From contig NZ_JAKVLR010000001.1 in the NCBI RefSeq assembly GCF_022484265.1, positions 1 through 64,000 of the forward strand: 64,000 bases of DNA, written 5' to 3'. The notes beneath the pieces are model-generated. The model worked only from the letters and a program-made list of their open reading frames with translations. It had not been told where the DNA came from and searched no databases. Positions 31,250 through 40,046 of the stretch are shown here, piece by piece (positions within the stretch are counted from its first letter, which is position 1; every line of letters starts with the position of its first letter). The stretch is from Companilactobacillus sp. Lineage in GTDB: Bacteria > Bacillota > Bacilli > Lactobacillales > Lactobacillaceae. The position numbers and the translations under genes were made by a program.

Positions 31250-31292
31250 CAAAGAGTTTCTCAAGTCATTGATTGGCTTAAGGAACTCTTTT
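31250..31292 (+). terminator. tRNA-Leu terminator
   Basis: Stem AAAGAGTT / AACTCTTT with further pairing inside (CTCAAG/CTTAAG-like) and a T-run; it ends at the stop of the convergent DJ-1 gene. Confidence 0.82.
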
Positions 31293-31976
31293 TTACTTCT
31301 TTTTAAGATTTTTAACTAATATTTTGGCGACTGCCTTTGGTGAAAAAGGATTTTGACCGGTAATAAATTGCCCATCTTGGATAGCATATTCTGAGTAAGC
31401 CCGCTTTTTTTCAAAAATTGCTCCATGCTCTTTAGCAATATTTTCGTTTAAAAATGGTACACGATTTCTCTTGCCACTTAAAATTTCTTCGCTGTTTGTA
31501 AAACCGGTAATGTGTTTACCTTTGATCATCCACTCGTCATTCCAATCCTTCATGTACAAAAGAGCGGAAATTCCGTGGCAAACTGAAGTCAAATAGCCCT
31601 CATTATTGAAAATATCTAAACTTATTTTATGAAGGATTTCATTATGAGGGAAGTCCCACATGACACCGTGTCCGCCAGTAAAATAAATCGCACAATAGTT
31701 CGCTGATTTGATTTCATTTGCCTTCATTGATCTGGCCAAAGCAAAGGTCCTGAAGTCTTCAGAATTATACATTTCTAAATCCTCTGTAGACGCGTATTTA
31801 ATGCTACGTGGGTCGATTGGAACATATCCACCATTTGGGCTGACGTAATCGACATCGAAACCAGCTTTATTGACCTCGCGGACAAATTCAGTTGCTTCGC
31901 CAAGCCAAAGTCCAGTGGCCTCTTTTCGTTTGCCATACTGTGCATAGTTAGTTAAAACTACTAATATTTTTTTCAT
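31293..31976 (-). CDS. DJ-1/PfpI-family protein (type 1 glutamine amidotransferase-like)
   Basis: 227-aa protein of the Hsp31-like branch of the DJ-1/PfpI superfamily. The nucleophile elbow VCHGISALL holds the reactive cysteine, and YFTGGHGVMWDFP carries the partner residues. Related proteins act as glutathione-independent glyoxalases or holding chaperones; which applies here is unknown. The ribosome site is GGGGAG. It lies in a stretch of leftward genes with stress themes (acetyltransferase, catalase, SDR) but has its own spacing, so a shared operon is uncertain. Confidence 0.85.
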   Translation of the reverse strand: MKKILVVLTNYAQYGKRKEATGLWLGEATEFVREVNKAGFDVDYVSPNGGYVPIDPRSIKYASTEDLEMYNSEDFRTFALARSMKANEIKSANYCAIYFTGGHGVMWDFPHNEILHKISLDIFNNEGYLTSVCHGISALLYMKDWNDEWMIKGKHITGFTNSEEILSGKRNRVPFLNENIAKEHGAIFEKKRAYSEYAIQDGQFITGQNPFSPKAVAKILVKNLKKK

Positions 31977-32041
31977 AAGTGTCTCCCCGTATAAATCTAT
32001 TTATATTTTAAACGAGTCAAAACCTTATGTAAAAAATATCT

Positions 32042-32488
32042 TTATTCATTAAATTGATTTTTTTGCCAAACCATTTGAATCTCTGGTTCTCCAGTATTAC
32101 TGTCGATTCCATCTGATGATTTGGTAAATCCCTGAGCTAGATAGAATTCAATTGCCGATTGGTTTTTTCCATAAACCGACAAATTTAGTACTGAATGAGT
32201 GGCTTTTGCATGTTCGATCAGAGATTTACCAAATCCTTGATGCAGGTGATTGCTTTCAACAAAGATTCCTTCGATGTAATTTTTATCCAATCCCATGAAT
32301 CCCACGATATTATCATTATCGTAGGCAGTGATTATGTCAGCTTCAGCTAATTGCTGCAAGACCATCGGATAATTTTTTTCCCAATAAGATCTTGGAATAA
32401 AATCATGGGCTTCAATGTTGCTAGTTAGCCAAATATTGGAAATACGATTTAATTCGGCACTAGTTGGTTTAGTTAATTGTTTGATCAT
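32042..32488 (-). CDS. GNAT-family N-acetyltransferase
   Basis: 148-aa acetyl-CoA-dependent acetyltransferase. The acetyl-CoA loop is seen as NHLHQGFGKSLIEHA (variant of R/QxxGxG/A), preceded by the beta-4 strand YIEGIFVES and followed by LSVYGKNQSAIEFYLAQGF, the typical C-terminal motif. The substrate is unknown; YjaB-like enzymes are similar. TGGAGGG precedes the ATG. A structured RNA with a terminator lies just upstream on the same strand, so it might regulate this gene. Confidence 0.85.
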   Translation of the reverse strand: MIKQLTKPTSAELNRISNIWLTSNIEAHDFIPRSYWEKNYPMVLQQLAEADIITAYDNDNIVGFMGLDKNYIEGIFVESNHLHQGFGKSLIEHAKATHSVLNLSVYGKNQSAIEFYLAQGFTKSSDGIDSNTGEPEIQMVWQKNQFNE

Positions 32489-32546
32489 ATTGATCCCTCC
32501 AAATTAAGTATAGAGTTTCAATATTGGAATATACAGTTTGACGACA

Positions 32547-32577
32547 CAAAAAAAGTTCTCTTTTGGCGAAGAGAACT
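32547..32577 (-). terminator. Terminator of the structured RNA
   Basis: Stem AGTTCTCTT / AAGAGAACT with loop TTGGCG region and a T-run on the minus strand. Confidence 0.85.
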
Positions 32578-32712
32578 ATAGACGCATAGGGGGGATTCAT
32601 ATTAATTCCGTAATGTGAGGGAGAAACATTCTCAATGAAACTTTGGGTAATGTAGGGGGTTACCCGCTAAACCGGCGTGGCTTCCGGTTCCATTTCTTGA
32701 GAACACATTTAT
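32547..32712 (-). ncRNA. Candidate structured RNA, class not recognised
   Basis: On the minus strand this stretch folds by eye into a three-way junction: outer stem TTCTCAA (32697-32703 read leftward) with TTGAGAA (32629-32635), enclosing AACCGG/CCGGTT (32670-32689) and GGGTAA/TTACCC (32645-32665, loop CCCCCTACA read leftward). It ends in a perfect terminator hairpin (32554-32577, AGTTCTC/GAGAACT) with a seven-T tail. No open frame covers it. It is either a free-standing small RNA or a leader for the acetyltransferase gene at 32488. TATAAA or TATACC boxes lie just upstream. I could not match it to a known riboswitch or to 6S RNA. Confidence 0.55.
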
Positions 32713-32863
32713 AATAACGCGAAAGACATGGTATATAATTTTATCTTTAAACAAAAATATTTATAGAAACTGACTTATATTTAAAACATGCCATTAAATC
32801 AGCGTTGAATTTAATCAATAAAAAATCAACAATCGCTGAATGCAATTGTTGATTATTAATTAT

Positions 32864-34321
32864 CTATTTATCGGAAACAATATCGTCGATATTTAATCCC
32901 ATGGCTTTAGCGACACCTGTTCCGTAATCTTTATCAGCACCGTACATTTGAGTAATCTCAAGTTTGGTGATTTCATCGCTATTTGCAGCAGTTAAACCGC
33001 TGGCAACATTTCCAATCAAACGTTCTTTTTCATCGTCAGAAAATAGTCGATATAAATCTCCAGCTTGGGTCGTATTATCAACTTTATAAGAGTATGGCTG
33101 ATTGCCGATAATTCCCTCAGCTTGGACAGGTGCTACGGAAGCTGTGTGATCTTCTTTTGGACCGTCAAAACTATTTGGTTCATAATTTCCTTCTGATCCT
33201 TGGTTGTCAGCTTTCATGTAGCCATCACGCTCGTAATTGTGGACTTCGTTCAATGGACGGTTGACAGGTAAGTCTTCAAAGTTAACGCCTAGACGATATC
33301 TTTGCGTATCTTTATATGAGAACAAACGACCTTGCAATAGTTTATCTGGTGATGGTTCGATCCCAGGGACAAAGTTAGCAGGTGAAAAAGCAGCCTCTTC
33401 AATATCAGTAAAGTTGTTAGTTGGGTTTTCATTTAAGGTCAATTTACCAACTTTGATCAGTGGGTAGTCTTTGTGAGAAACAACTTTGGTTACATCGAAG
33501 ATATCCCATTTATAAGTTAAACCTTCGGCATATGGCAAAATTTGAACGTACATTGTCCATGAAGGATAGTTCTTTTGTTCGATTGCATCAAAGAGATCGT
33601 TTTGTAAAAAGTCGGTGTCTTCTGAACTCATTTGTGCAGCAGCCTCATTAGACATGTTTTTGACTCCTTGATCGGAGATCAAATGGTATTTGATCCAGAA
33701 TTGCTCGCCGTCTTTGTTGACCCATTTAAAAGTATGAGAGCCGTAACCGTTCATTTCGCGATAGGAAGCGGGAAGTCCACGGTCGCCCATCAAATAAGTA
33801 ACTTGATGAAGTGATTCTGGTGAATGTGACCAGAAGTCCCATTGCATTTTTTGCGAACGGCGATTTGTTTTAGGGTCACGTTTTTGTGAATGAATAAAAT
33901 CAGGGAATTTCAGTGGATCATGAACGAAAAAAACCGGTGTATTATTGCCAACAATATCGTAGTTTCCTTCTTGAGTATAAAATTTGGCTGAGAATCCTCT
34001 AACATCACGGTAAGTGTCAGGATAGCCTTTTTCACCAGCCACTTGAGAAAATCTCATTAGGATGGGTGTTTCTTTGCCAACGCCATTGAATAGGTCGGCC
34101 TTAGTATATTTGCTCATGTCGTTTTCTAAGACAAATACACCTTTAGCACCAGCACCTTTAGCATGAACGACTCTTTCAGGGATTCGTTCACGGTCAAAGT
34201 GAGCTAATTTTTCCAATAAATCGTAGTCTTGCATTAAGACTGGTCCACGTGCACCAGCTGTTTGAGAATTTTGGTTGTCTGCCCAAGGTTGTCCAGTTGC
34301 AGTAGTCAATTTTTTACTCAT
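32864..34321 (-). CDS. katA: Heme catalase
   Basis: Breaks down hydrogen peroxide. This is a small-subunit monofunctional catalase of 485 aa. The distal histidine is His53 in RVVHAKGAGAKG, the distal asparagine lies in GNNTPVFFVHDP, and the proximal heme ligand tyrosine is in RLFSYKDTQRYRLG near residue 335. Lactobacilli generally do not make heme, so activity would depend on heme taken up from outside; I saw no heme synthesis genes here. The ATG follows GAAGAAGG. A single gene, upstream of the structured RNA on the same strand. Confidence 0.96.
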   Translation of the reverse strand: MSKKLTTATGQPWADNQNSQTAGARGPVLMQDYDLLEKLAHFDRERIPERVVHAKGAGAKGVFVLENDMSKYTKADLFNGVGKETPILMRFSQVAGEKGYPDTYRDVRGFSAKFYTQEGNYDIVGNNTPVFFVHDPLKFPDFIHSQKRDPKTNRRSQKMQWDFWSHSPESLHQVTYLMGDRGLPASYREMNGYGSHTFKWVNKDGEQFWIKYHLISDQGVKNMSNEAAAQMSSEDTDFLQNDLFDAIEQKNYPSWTMYVQILPYAEGLTYKWDIFDVTKVVSHKDYPLIKVGKLTLNENPTNNFTDIEEAAFSPANFVPGIEPSPDKLLQGRLFSYKDTQRYRLGVNFEDLPVNRPLNEVHNYERDGYMKADNQGSEGNYEPNSFDGPKEDHTASVAPVQAEGIIGNQPYSYKVDNTTQAGDLYRLFSDDEKERLIGNVASGLTAANSDEITKLEITQMYGADKDYGTGVAKAMGLNIDDIVSDK

Positions 34322-34423
34322 ATATACATACCTTCTTCTACAAAATGATTTATTATCTGATAATTGAAAATTGGTACATCTATATCATTAGGTTATTTGG
34401 GGAAATAGTCAACGTATCTGCCT

Positions 34424-34455
34424 AAAAAAAAACTGCTGAAAAAATTTCAGCAGTT
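34424..34455 (-). terminator. Terminator of SDR gene
   Basis: Stem CTGCTGAAA / TTTCAGCAG with a nine-T tail on the minus strand, 10 nt after the SDR stop. Confidence 0.88.
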
Positions 34456-34464
34456 TGATCAATA

Positions 34465-35259
34465 TTAAAAGATTGTGGGTACGAGTCCACCGTCTAAGCG
34501 TAAGGCTTCACCAGAGAATGAAGATGCATCTGGGCTAGCGACAAATGCAACGAAACGTCCAATTTCTTCTGGGCGGATCAAACGTTGAATCTGTGAACGA
34601 GAACGATGATTCTTCATAAAGTCAGCTTCCCATTGATCCTTTGGTATATCGCTATCTTTGTACATTTCATCGATCATGTCTTGAACGCCTTCAGTTAGAG
34701 TTGAACCAGGCATGACTGTGTTAACAGTCACATGAGTTGCGACAGTCAACTTAGATAAGCTTTTTGCCAATGATAAGTTCATTGATTTTGTCATACTGTA
34801 TTGTGGCATTTCACCTGATGGCATCACAGCTTCTTCGCTAGCAATAAAGATGATTCTTCCAAAATCATCAGCTAACATTTTGGGAAGATAAAATTTTGCC
34901 AAGGCGTTTCCAGATAAAACATTTACCTTGAAAAATTTCTCCCAGATATCGTCATCGATGTCCCAATATTCCATTGGTTGAAAAATCCCCATGTTGTTAA
35001 CTAGGATATCTACTTTGGGAAAATCATTAAATAATTTTTTACGACCAGCTTCTTTGGAAATATCAGCAGCTGCTGCTTGTGGGTTAGTGTTAGGGAACTT
35101 GGCTTTGATCTCAGCAACGACCTTGTCGACATCCTCTTGTTTACGACCATTAATGATCACGTCGGAACCTTCTTGCGCCATTTGTATGGCGATAGCTTTA
35201 CCAATTCCTTTAGTAGAACCAGTTATCAGAGCTAATTTATGAGTTAAATGTAAATCCAT
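34465..35259 (-). CDS. Short-chain dehydrogenase/reductase
   Basis: NAD(P)-dependent oxidoreductase of the classical SDR family, 264 aa. Cofactor motif TGxxxGxG appears as GSTKGIGKAIA (residues 14-24), NNMG replaces the usual NNAG, and the catalytic set is Ser in IASEEAV plus YSMTK (Tyr-x-x-x-Lys). Basic residues after beta-2 (INGRKQEDV) suggest NADP(H). The substrate is unknown. GGGAGG precedes the ATG. Upstream is a palindrome that may be an operator. No regulator lies beside it. Confidence 0.88.
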   Translation of the reverse strand: MDLHLTHKLALITGSTKGIGKAIAIQMAQEGSDVIINGRKQEDVDKVVAEIKAKFPNTNPQAAAADISKEAGRKKLFNDFPKVDILVNNMGIFQPMEYWDIDDDIWEKFFKVNVLSGNALAKFYLPKMLADDFGRIIFIASEEAVMPSGEMPQYSMTKSMNLSLAKSLSKLTVATHVTVNTVMPGSTLTEGVQDMIDEMYKDSDIPKDQWEADFMKNHRSRSQIQRLIRPEEIGRFVAFVASPDASSFSGEALRLDGGLVPTIF

Positions 35260-35320
35260 TTTGAACCTCCCAAAAATTAATTATTATCTTAACTATATAC
35301 CCGGCGTGATTAAAAAAATA

Positions 35321-35345
35321 GTAGGCACTTTTAGGTGCGTATTGG
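35321..35345. promoter_or_regulatory. Candidate operator upstream of SDR gene
   Basis: Dyad AGTAGGCAC-TTTTAG-GTGCGTATT about 60-85 bases upstream of the SDR start. The half sites GCAC/GTGC are perfect and flanking TA bases are symmetric. It resembles sites of HxlR-type regulators, but no such gene is in the window. Confidence 0.4.
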
Positions 35346-35425
35346 AATTTGGTTAAAAAAATCAAAATTTATTATGATATTTTCTTGTAAAATAAATTAT
35401 CACCTGATAATCAACCTCAATCCGG

Positions 35426-35453
35426 TTGTGTAATATGTAACTAGTCATATAAT
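35426..35453 (+). promoter_or_regulatory. Promoter of LPXTG surface protein gene
   Basis: TTGTGT at 35426-35431, a 16-bp spacer and TATAAT at 35448-35453. A small palindrome CAACC...GGTTG (35412-35428) overlaps the -35. Confidence 0.55.
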
Positions 35454-35484
35454 TATAATTGTAATTGGAAGAAGGGGGGAGAAA

Positions 35485-37728
35485 ATGAAAATTACGAAAA
35501 GAATAATTAGTATTGCAATTGCTATATTTGGTCTTTTCATATTGGTCACGACTGCTAAGTCTAATACTGCTTGTGCGGCAACTAACTACACTAGTAGCGA
35601 TATGATAACCAGTGGATCGATCATTGACCAGGATAAGACTTATAGCATGAACAGTACTGTCGGCATTCAATACGAATACGATACGACGGGATTAGATCTT
35701 CAAAATGGCGATACATTGACTATTGATGTTCCAGAGCCTTTGAAAGTATCCAATCCTGGCGAATCGTTTAATATCACTGATGATGCCGGCAATACAATTG
35801 GAACTGCTGTATTAAACAGCAATAATCAAATTGTTGTGACTTTCACTGACGTTGAAAATCTTCACGACGTGAAGGGAAGTTTAACAGTTAATAGTGGTGT
35901 CACTGTTGACCGTAATAAGGCAGAAGTCGGCTCGCAAAACGTTGAATTTCCTATCAAAGATGGTCAAGTTCAAGATAGTAATTTAACGACTAAGTTAAGT
36001 ACTAGCGAGGCCAACATTTCCAAAAAAGGTGTCCTTGGAAAAGACGAAAATGGCGATGCTGTCGTTACTTGGACGATTCTAGCTAACAGAAATGAGTTGA
36101 ATTTAAACAATTTAAATATTTCTGATACTATCACTGATCCCAATCTGGAGTATATTCCAGGTTCAGTGATCGTCTATGAGGCAAGTTGGAAGGACCGCGA
36201 TAGTGGGACTTATTCCCGTGACAAGGTCGTATCTTCTGGCAACTACACTCTTAACGAGCACAGCAATGGCTTTGATCTGACAATTCCAAAGGCCCAAGAT
36301 CAAATGTACGCTATCAAATTCCAAACTAAGTTAACAGATGATAGTCAAGCTAGTGATGGAACAGTCTTTAGAAACGATGCCTCAATGGATGCTACTTTAG
36401 CTGGAAACGGCTCAGGTGGCTCAGCCATTGAAAATTCCGCTAGTGCTAAAGTTGTTGGAAAAGACAATTCTGGTAACGGTAGTGGGAATGTATTAGGTGG
36501 AGTACTTTTGACCAAAGAGGATGAAAGTTCTAATGAAGTCCTACCTGGCGCAGTTTATTCCTTGTATAAAGTTGGCTCTGATACACCGATCAAGACTGGC
36601 TTAACGACTGACGAGAATGGACAGATCAACGTTGGTAATTTAGCAGCGGGAGATTATTACTTCAAAGAAACGCAAGCTCCTGAAGGCTATCAACCTAACG
36701 ATAATGAAGTTCCATTTACGATCACCGGACAAACGACTACTCCAGTTCAAGTAACACCCAAAGATGAACCAAAGGCTGAAGAACTAGGCTCAGTCGTCAT
36801 TGAAAAAATCGATTCTGAGACTGGCTACAAACTAGCTGGTGCGGAATTTGATGTTGTTAATTCTGATGGTGAAGTCGTTGGACATATTACGACTGATCGA
36901 CTAGGAATTGGTCACTTATATAATTTGCCAATTGGCGAATATACATCAAAGGAGACCAAAGCCCCCGATGGTTATATGTTAGGCAATGATATTAACTTTA
37001 GTATTACGGCTAATAATTTAACTCCGGCATTGATCTCGATTGAAAATGAGAAGATCATCGGTATCGATGGCGACTACTCAGCATTCTTGCAGAAATTTGA
37101 TACAGATCGTCCCCAAATTGGCGTACCTGGGGCAGAATATACTCTGTATGATGAGAATGGCGATGTAGTGACAACTGCCCTAACAAATGAGTACGGTGTA
37201 TTAAGGGTCGATAATTTGAAACCTGGCAAATATTATTTCCAAGAAACTACTGCACCAAATGGTTTTGATATCAATCCTGAAAAAATCTCATTTGAGATAA
37301 CTGACAGTGACGTTAGTTTAGGCCAATTAACTACCTCTGACAGCGAAACAGAAACTGGTGGAGAAGTTCCAGATCCAGAACCAACGCCAAATCCTGATCC
37401 GGATCCAGATCCAAATCCAACACCAGATCCAGACCCAGAACCTACACCTGATCCAGATCCTGAACCAGGCACTGACGTCGATGGAAATGGTGGAAACGAA
37501 GGCTCAACTTCTGTTGACCCAGATCCTGGTAATAATGGAGGATTGATAACAGATCCTTCAACGTCAACATCTGATAACAATTCTTCAGATCCAGCTAGTG
37601 TTGTCGATCCCGACAACAGCGTGCTTCCACAGACTGGAAATGATAATAATGTTTTGTTAATGATGATTGGTTTTGCCATGTTGCTGCTTCTAAGCGGTCT
37701 GGCTTATGATGTAAAAATAAAGCACTAA
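35485..37728 (+). CDS. LPXTG-anchored adhesin with collagen-binding-like and three SpaA/Cna-B domains
   Basis: Cell-wall-anchored surface protein, 747 aa. A signal peptide (residues ~1-32, ending ACAA) is followed by two adhesin-like beta domains to about 320 (bacterial adhesive/Cna collagen-binding type, with GDTLTIDVPEPL). Three Cna-B/SpaA prealbumin repeats span ~335-620; each ends in a KET or QET Glu and begins with a Lys strand, as needed for self-formed isopeptide bonds. A PDPDPNPTPDPDPE spacer (~630-660) crosses the wall. LPQTG at 714-718, a hydrophobic helix and the KIKH tail are the sortase signal. The ligand is unknown. Single gene with promoter and terminator. Confidence 0.93.
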   Translation: MKITKRIISIAIAIFGLFILVTTAKSNTACAATNYTSSDMITSGSIIDQDKTYSMNSTVGIQYEYDTTGLDLQNGDTLTIDVPEPLKVSNPGESFNITDDAGNTIGTAVLNSNNQIVVTFTDVENLHDVKGSLTVNSGVTVDRNKAEVGSQNVEFPIKDGQVQDSNLTTKLSTSEANISKKGVLGKDENGDAVVTWTILANRNELNLNNLNISDTITDPNLEYIPGSVIVYEASWKDRDSGTYSRDKVVSSGNYTLNEHSNGFDLTIPKAQDQMYAIKFQTKLTDDSQASDGTVFRNDASMDATLAGNGSGGSAIENSASAKVVGKDNSGNGSGNVLGGVLLTKEDESSNEVLPGAVYSLYKVGSDTPIKTGLTTDENGQINVGNLAAGDYYFKETQAPEGYQPNDNEVPFTITGQTTTPVQVTPKDEPKAEELGSVVIEKIDSETGYKLAGAEFDVVNSDGEVVGHITTDRLGIGHLYNLPIGEYTSKETKAPDGYMLGNDINFSITANNLTPALISIENEKIIGIDGDYSAFLQKFDTDRPQIGVPGAEYTLYDENGDVVTTALTNEYGVLRVDNLKPGKYYFQETTAPNGFDINPEKISFEITDSDVSLGQLTTSDSETETGGEVPDPEPTPNPDPDPDPNPTPDPDPEPTPDPDPEPGTDVDGNGGNEGSTSVDPDPGNNGGLITDPSTSTSDNNSSDPASVVDPDNSVLPQTGNDNNVLLMMIGFAMLLLLSGLAYDVKIKH

Positions 37729-37736
37729 GAGACACA

Positions 37737-37780
37737 AAAATCCTGTCGTGATTAATTTGATTAATCAGACAGGATTTTTA
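37737..37780 (+). terminator. Terminator of adhesin gene
   Basis: Stem AAATCCTGTC / GACAGGATTT with an inner ATTAA/TTAAT pairing and T-run; probably bidirectional. Confidence 0.88.
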
Positions 37781-37791
37781 ATTTTCATTTT

Positions 37792-38091
37792 TTAGAAAAC
37801 GCCAAATAGCTTTTTGTTTTTTTTTAAAACTTGAAAATCATCAGTATCAACATCGATCAAAGTTATAATATCAGCATGATTGAGAGTGGGAATAACGTAA
37901 TTTGAGCAGGGAACCTTTTGATTAGTTGATTGCAGATTAATAATTTTTTCAGCAATCTTTTGTCTGGCCAATTCCATACCAGACGACACATCAGAAGCAT
38001 GGATTGAGCAGTTGAAATCAGGAATGTTGATGTAATAGGGGTAATATTCTCGTTTGTATTTGGTCATAATGATTGGATAAACAGCCTTCAT
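37792..38091 (-). CDS. HicB-like protein (99 aa), solitary
   Basis: Small protein whose first 55 residues look like the HicB fold: a beta strand (MKAVYPIIM), a Tyr-rich hairpin (YPYYINIPDFN), then an alpha helix (DVSSGMELARQKIAEKI). HicB proteins are usually antitoxins paired with the HicA RNase, but no HicA-like frame is next to it and no DNA-binding C-terminal domain is seen. So it may be an orphan or a housekeeping relative. AGGAGG at ideal spacing fixes the ATG. It is flanked by terminators on both sides. Confidence 0.65.
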   Translation of the reverse strand: MKAVYPIIMTKYKREYYPYYINIPDFNCSIHASDVSSGMELARQKIAEKIINLQSTNQKVPCSNYVIPTLNHADIITLIDVDTDDFQVLKKNKKLFGVF

Positions 38092-38204
38092 AATAGACCT
38101 CCTAAAATTCTATTCTTAGTGGTTATCGATATTTTAATAATACGATGAATTTCAGGATAATTATTACTCTTTTTTAAGAAAATAATTTAAAATAAATGAA
38201 AATT

Positions 38205-38250
38205 AAAAATCCAATCACAGAAAAATTAATATCTCTGCGATTGGATTTTT
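38205..38250 (-). terminator. nrnA terminator
   Basis: Stem AAATCCAATC / GATTGGATTT with extra AGA/TCT pairs; T-run on the minus strand. It overlaps the nrnA stop codon. Confidence 0.82.
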
Positions 38251-39184
38251 ATTGTGCGCTTAATTCGTCCATTGCGGTAACTAAACGATCGACTTCATCA
38301 TGACTATGTAAAAATACGCCACTAGCCAAGGGATGACCGCCACCACCGAACCTTTCAGCAACAGGGTTGATGGCGATATCCTTAGATCTTAAATTAACCC
38401 TGAAACGGTCTTGTTCCTTTTCACTAATAACTGCCCAAGTCCTGACATCTGTGATCGTTCCAATCAATGGGACAACGTTGTCGATCTCGCCAGGGCGCAA
38501 GTTAAAAATATCTAAGGTCATTTTATCGATCAGTACATAGGCGAAACCGGAATCTAACAATGTGAAATTTTCCAGGATATAAGCTTCTAATCTAGCAACG
38601 TCTAATGACATGCCATCTTCTTTATGACCAATTGCGGACAGGTCGATTCCGGTATCTGCCAACTTGGCGGCGATTGCTAAGGATCTTGCATTGGTATCTG
38701 CATATAAGAAGCGGTTAGTGTCGCCAATAATGCCGGCGTATAATTTTTCAGCAATTTCTTTAGTTAGATTCAATTCAGGCGCTGAGTCGATCAATTCAAA
38801 AATCATTTCTGAACAACTAGAATAAGTTGTGTCGACCCAGCTGATATCTCCGTAATCATCAACATCGGGATGATGGTCGATTTTAATAATTTTTTTAGCA
38901 GCTTGATAATTATTTGGATCGTCGATCCGGATAGTATTTGCGGTATCGACTACGATGATCAAAGCATCTTTATACAAAGCTTGATCAAGATGTTCCATCT
39001 TACCGATCCAGTTCAAAATGGGGATATCAGACCCAACTGCAAAAACTTTTTTATCGGGATAAGCTGCTTGAATCGCCAATTTAAGACCTATTTCAGACCC
39101 AATAGCATCAGGATCCGGATTTTTATGTCGAGCAATGATAATAGTTTGATTATTTTTAATTTCTGTCAAAATTTCATTGTTCAT
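38249..39184 (-). CDS. nrnA: DHH-family nanoRNase/pAp phosphatase
   Basis: Degrades 2-5 nt RNA ends and dephosphorylates 3'-phosphoadenosine 5'-phosphate. At 311 aa it has the two-domain DHH-DHHA1 layout: HKNPDPDAIGSE (residues ~20-31), DTANTIRI, DHHPDVDD (~104-111) as metal ligands, and FGGGGHPLASG in the C-terminal DHHA1 domain. The start is set by AAGGAG 9 nt upstream. It is followed by a terminator; the metallophosphoesterase gene lies 85 nt upstream on the same strand and could share a transcript. Confidence 0.93.
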   Translation of the reverse strand: MNNEILTEIKNNQTIIIARHKNPDPDAIGSEIGLKLAIQAAYPDKKVFAVGSDIPILNWIGKMEHLDQALYKDALIIVVDTANTIRIDDPNNYQAAKKIIKIDHHPDVDDYGDISWVDTTYSSCSEMIFELIDSAPELNLTKEIAEKLYAGIIGDTNRFLYADTNARSLAIAAKLADTGIDLSAIGHKEDGMSLDVARLEAYILENFTLLDSGFAYVLIDKMTLDIFNLRPGEIDNVVPLIGTITDVRTWAVISEKEQDRFRVNLRSKDIAINPVAERFGGGGHPLASGVFLHSHDEVDRLVTAMDELSAQ

Positions 39185-39269
39185 GGAGTTGCTCCTTAAT
39201 GATTCAGATTTGAGAGGAAATCGTTAACCTTTTCTTTATAATGATTCTTCTGATTGATTTTTTCCAGTG

Positions 39270-40046
39270 TTAATTTGTCGTGCGTCGACGTGATACAGTG
39301 GTCAGTAGCTTTTTATATAAACTAAGGTAGGGATGGCCAAGTGTTTTGGCATGGGATAATTCTGTATTGAGATCATATGGTACTTTGCGGAAGTTGATAT
39401 TGTCGATATTTTCGCCAGAAATAGTTAGAAGCAGGTAGCTGGCATCTCGGTCATGCATAAATTTTTTGCGAGTGTACCAAGGTTGGCCAACAGAACCAGG
39501 ATTAAATATCATTTGACCAATCGTAGTGTAACGCCAAACTGGAGTATGCGTATGACCATAAATAGCGACATCCATATCTTCTCCAATATTTAACTCATTG
39601 AAACTTGCTTCGTCGCCATAGGGGAACAATGTGCCACCGTGATTGCTATTCGGCAAATTATGTGTCAACGAAAAAATTAAACCTTGTTCAACTTTTTTAC
39701 CAGTCATGGGAAGATTTTGAATTTGCTTGCGACGGTTTGGACTAAAATTTTCTTGGTCGTATCTAACTAAATTAGCGAAGTAGACGTTAGTAGGGTTATC
39801 GAAATCAACTTGGTCGCCATCGTTCATAATTTTATTATAAACTGATTCCCAATTTCCCAATAGATATTGAGTCGTGTTGACTTCTTCCAACATCTGAAAA
39901 CATTCCTCAGTTGATGATCCGCCGAAGCCGATATCTCCAATCGACCATATTTCTGTCGCATTATTTTTTTCAGCGTCTTGTAAAACAGCTTTTAAGGCAG
40001 TAGCATTACCGTGGCTGTCAGCGACAACAGCGATAGTTTTCGTCAT
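39270..40046 (-). CDS. Calcineurin-like metallophosphoesterase
   Basis: 258-aa two-metal phosphoesterase of the YfcE/PrpE-like group. Metal-binding motifs in order: ADSHGN (9-14), GDIGFGG, GNWE and YGHTHTP. A nucleotide or phosphoprotein substrate is possible, and the exact one is not visible. GAGGAG precedes the ATG. Its neighbour nrnA lies just downstream on the same strand, which hints at nucleotide turnover. Confidence 0.85.
   Translation of the reverse strand: MTKTIAVVADSHGNATALKAVLQDAEKNNATEIWSIGDIGFGGSSTEECFQMLEEVNTTQYLLGNWESVYNKIMNDGDQVDFDNPTNVYFANLVRYDQENFSPNRRKQIQNLPMTGKKVEQGLIFSLTHNLPNSNHGGTLFPYGDEASFNELNIGEDMDVAIYGHTHTPVWRYTTIGQMIFNPGSVGQPWYTRKKFMHDRDASYLLLTISGENIDNINFRKVPYDLNTELSHAKTLGHPYLSLYKKLLTTVSRRRTTN

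Noticed and set aside
37408..37470. Tandem GATCCAGA-type DNA repeats as a possible satellite or CRISPR
   Set aside because: They encode the PDPD spacer in frame; there are no spacers or direct repeats of CRISPR form.
37233..37679. 148-aa leftward frame rich in Gly-Ser repeats
   Set aside because: It is the antisense of the PD-rich spacer of the LPXTG adhesin; the repeat pattern is a mirror of that coding sequence.
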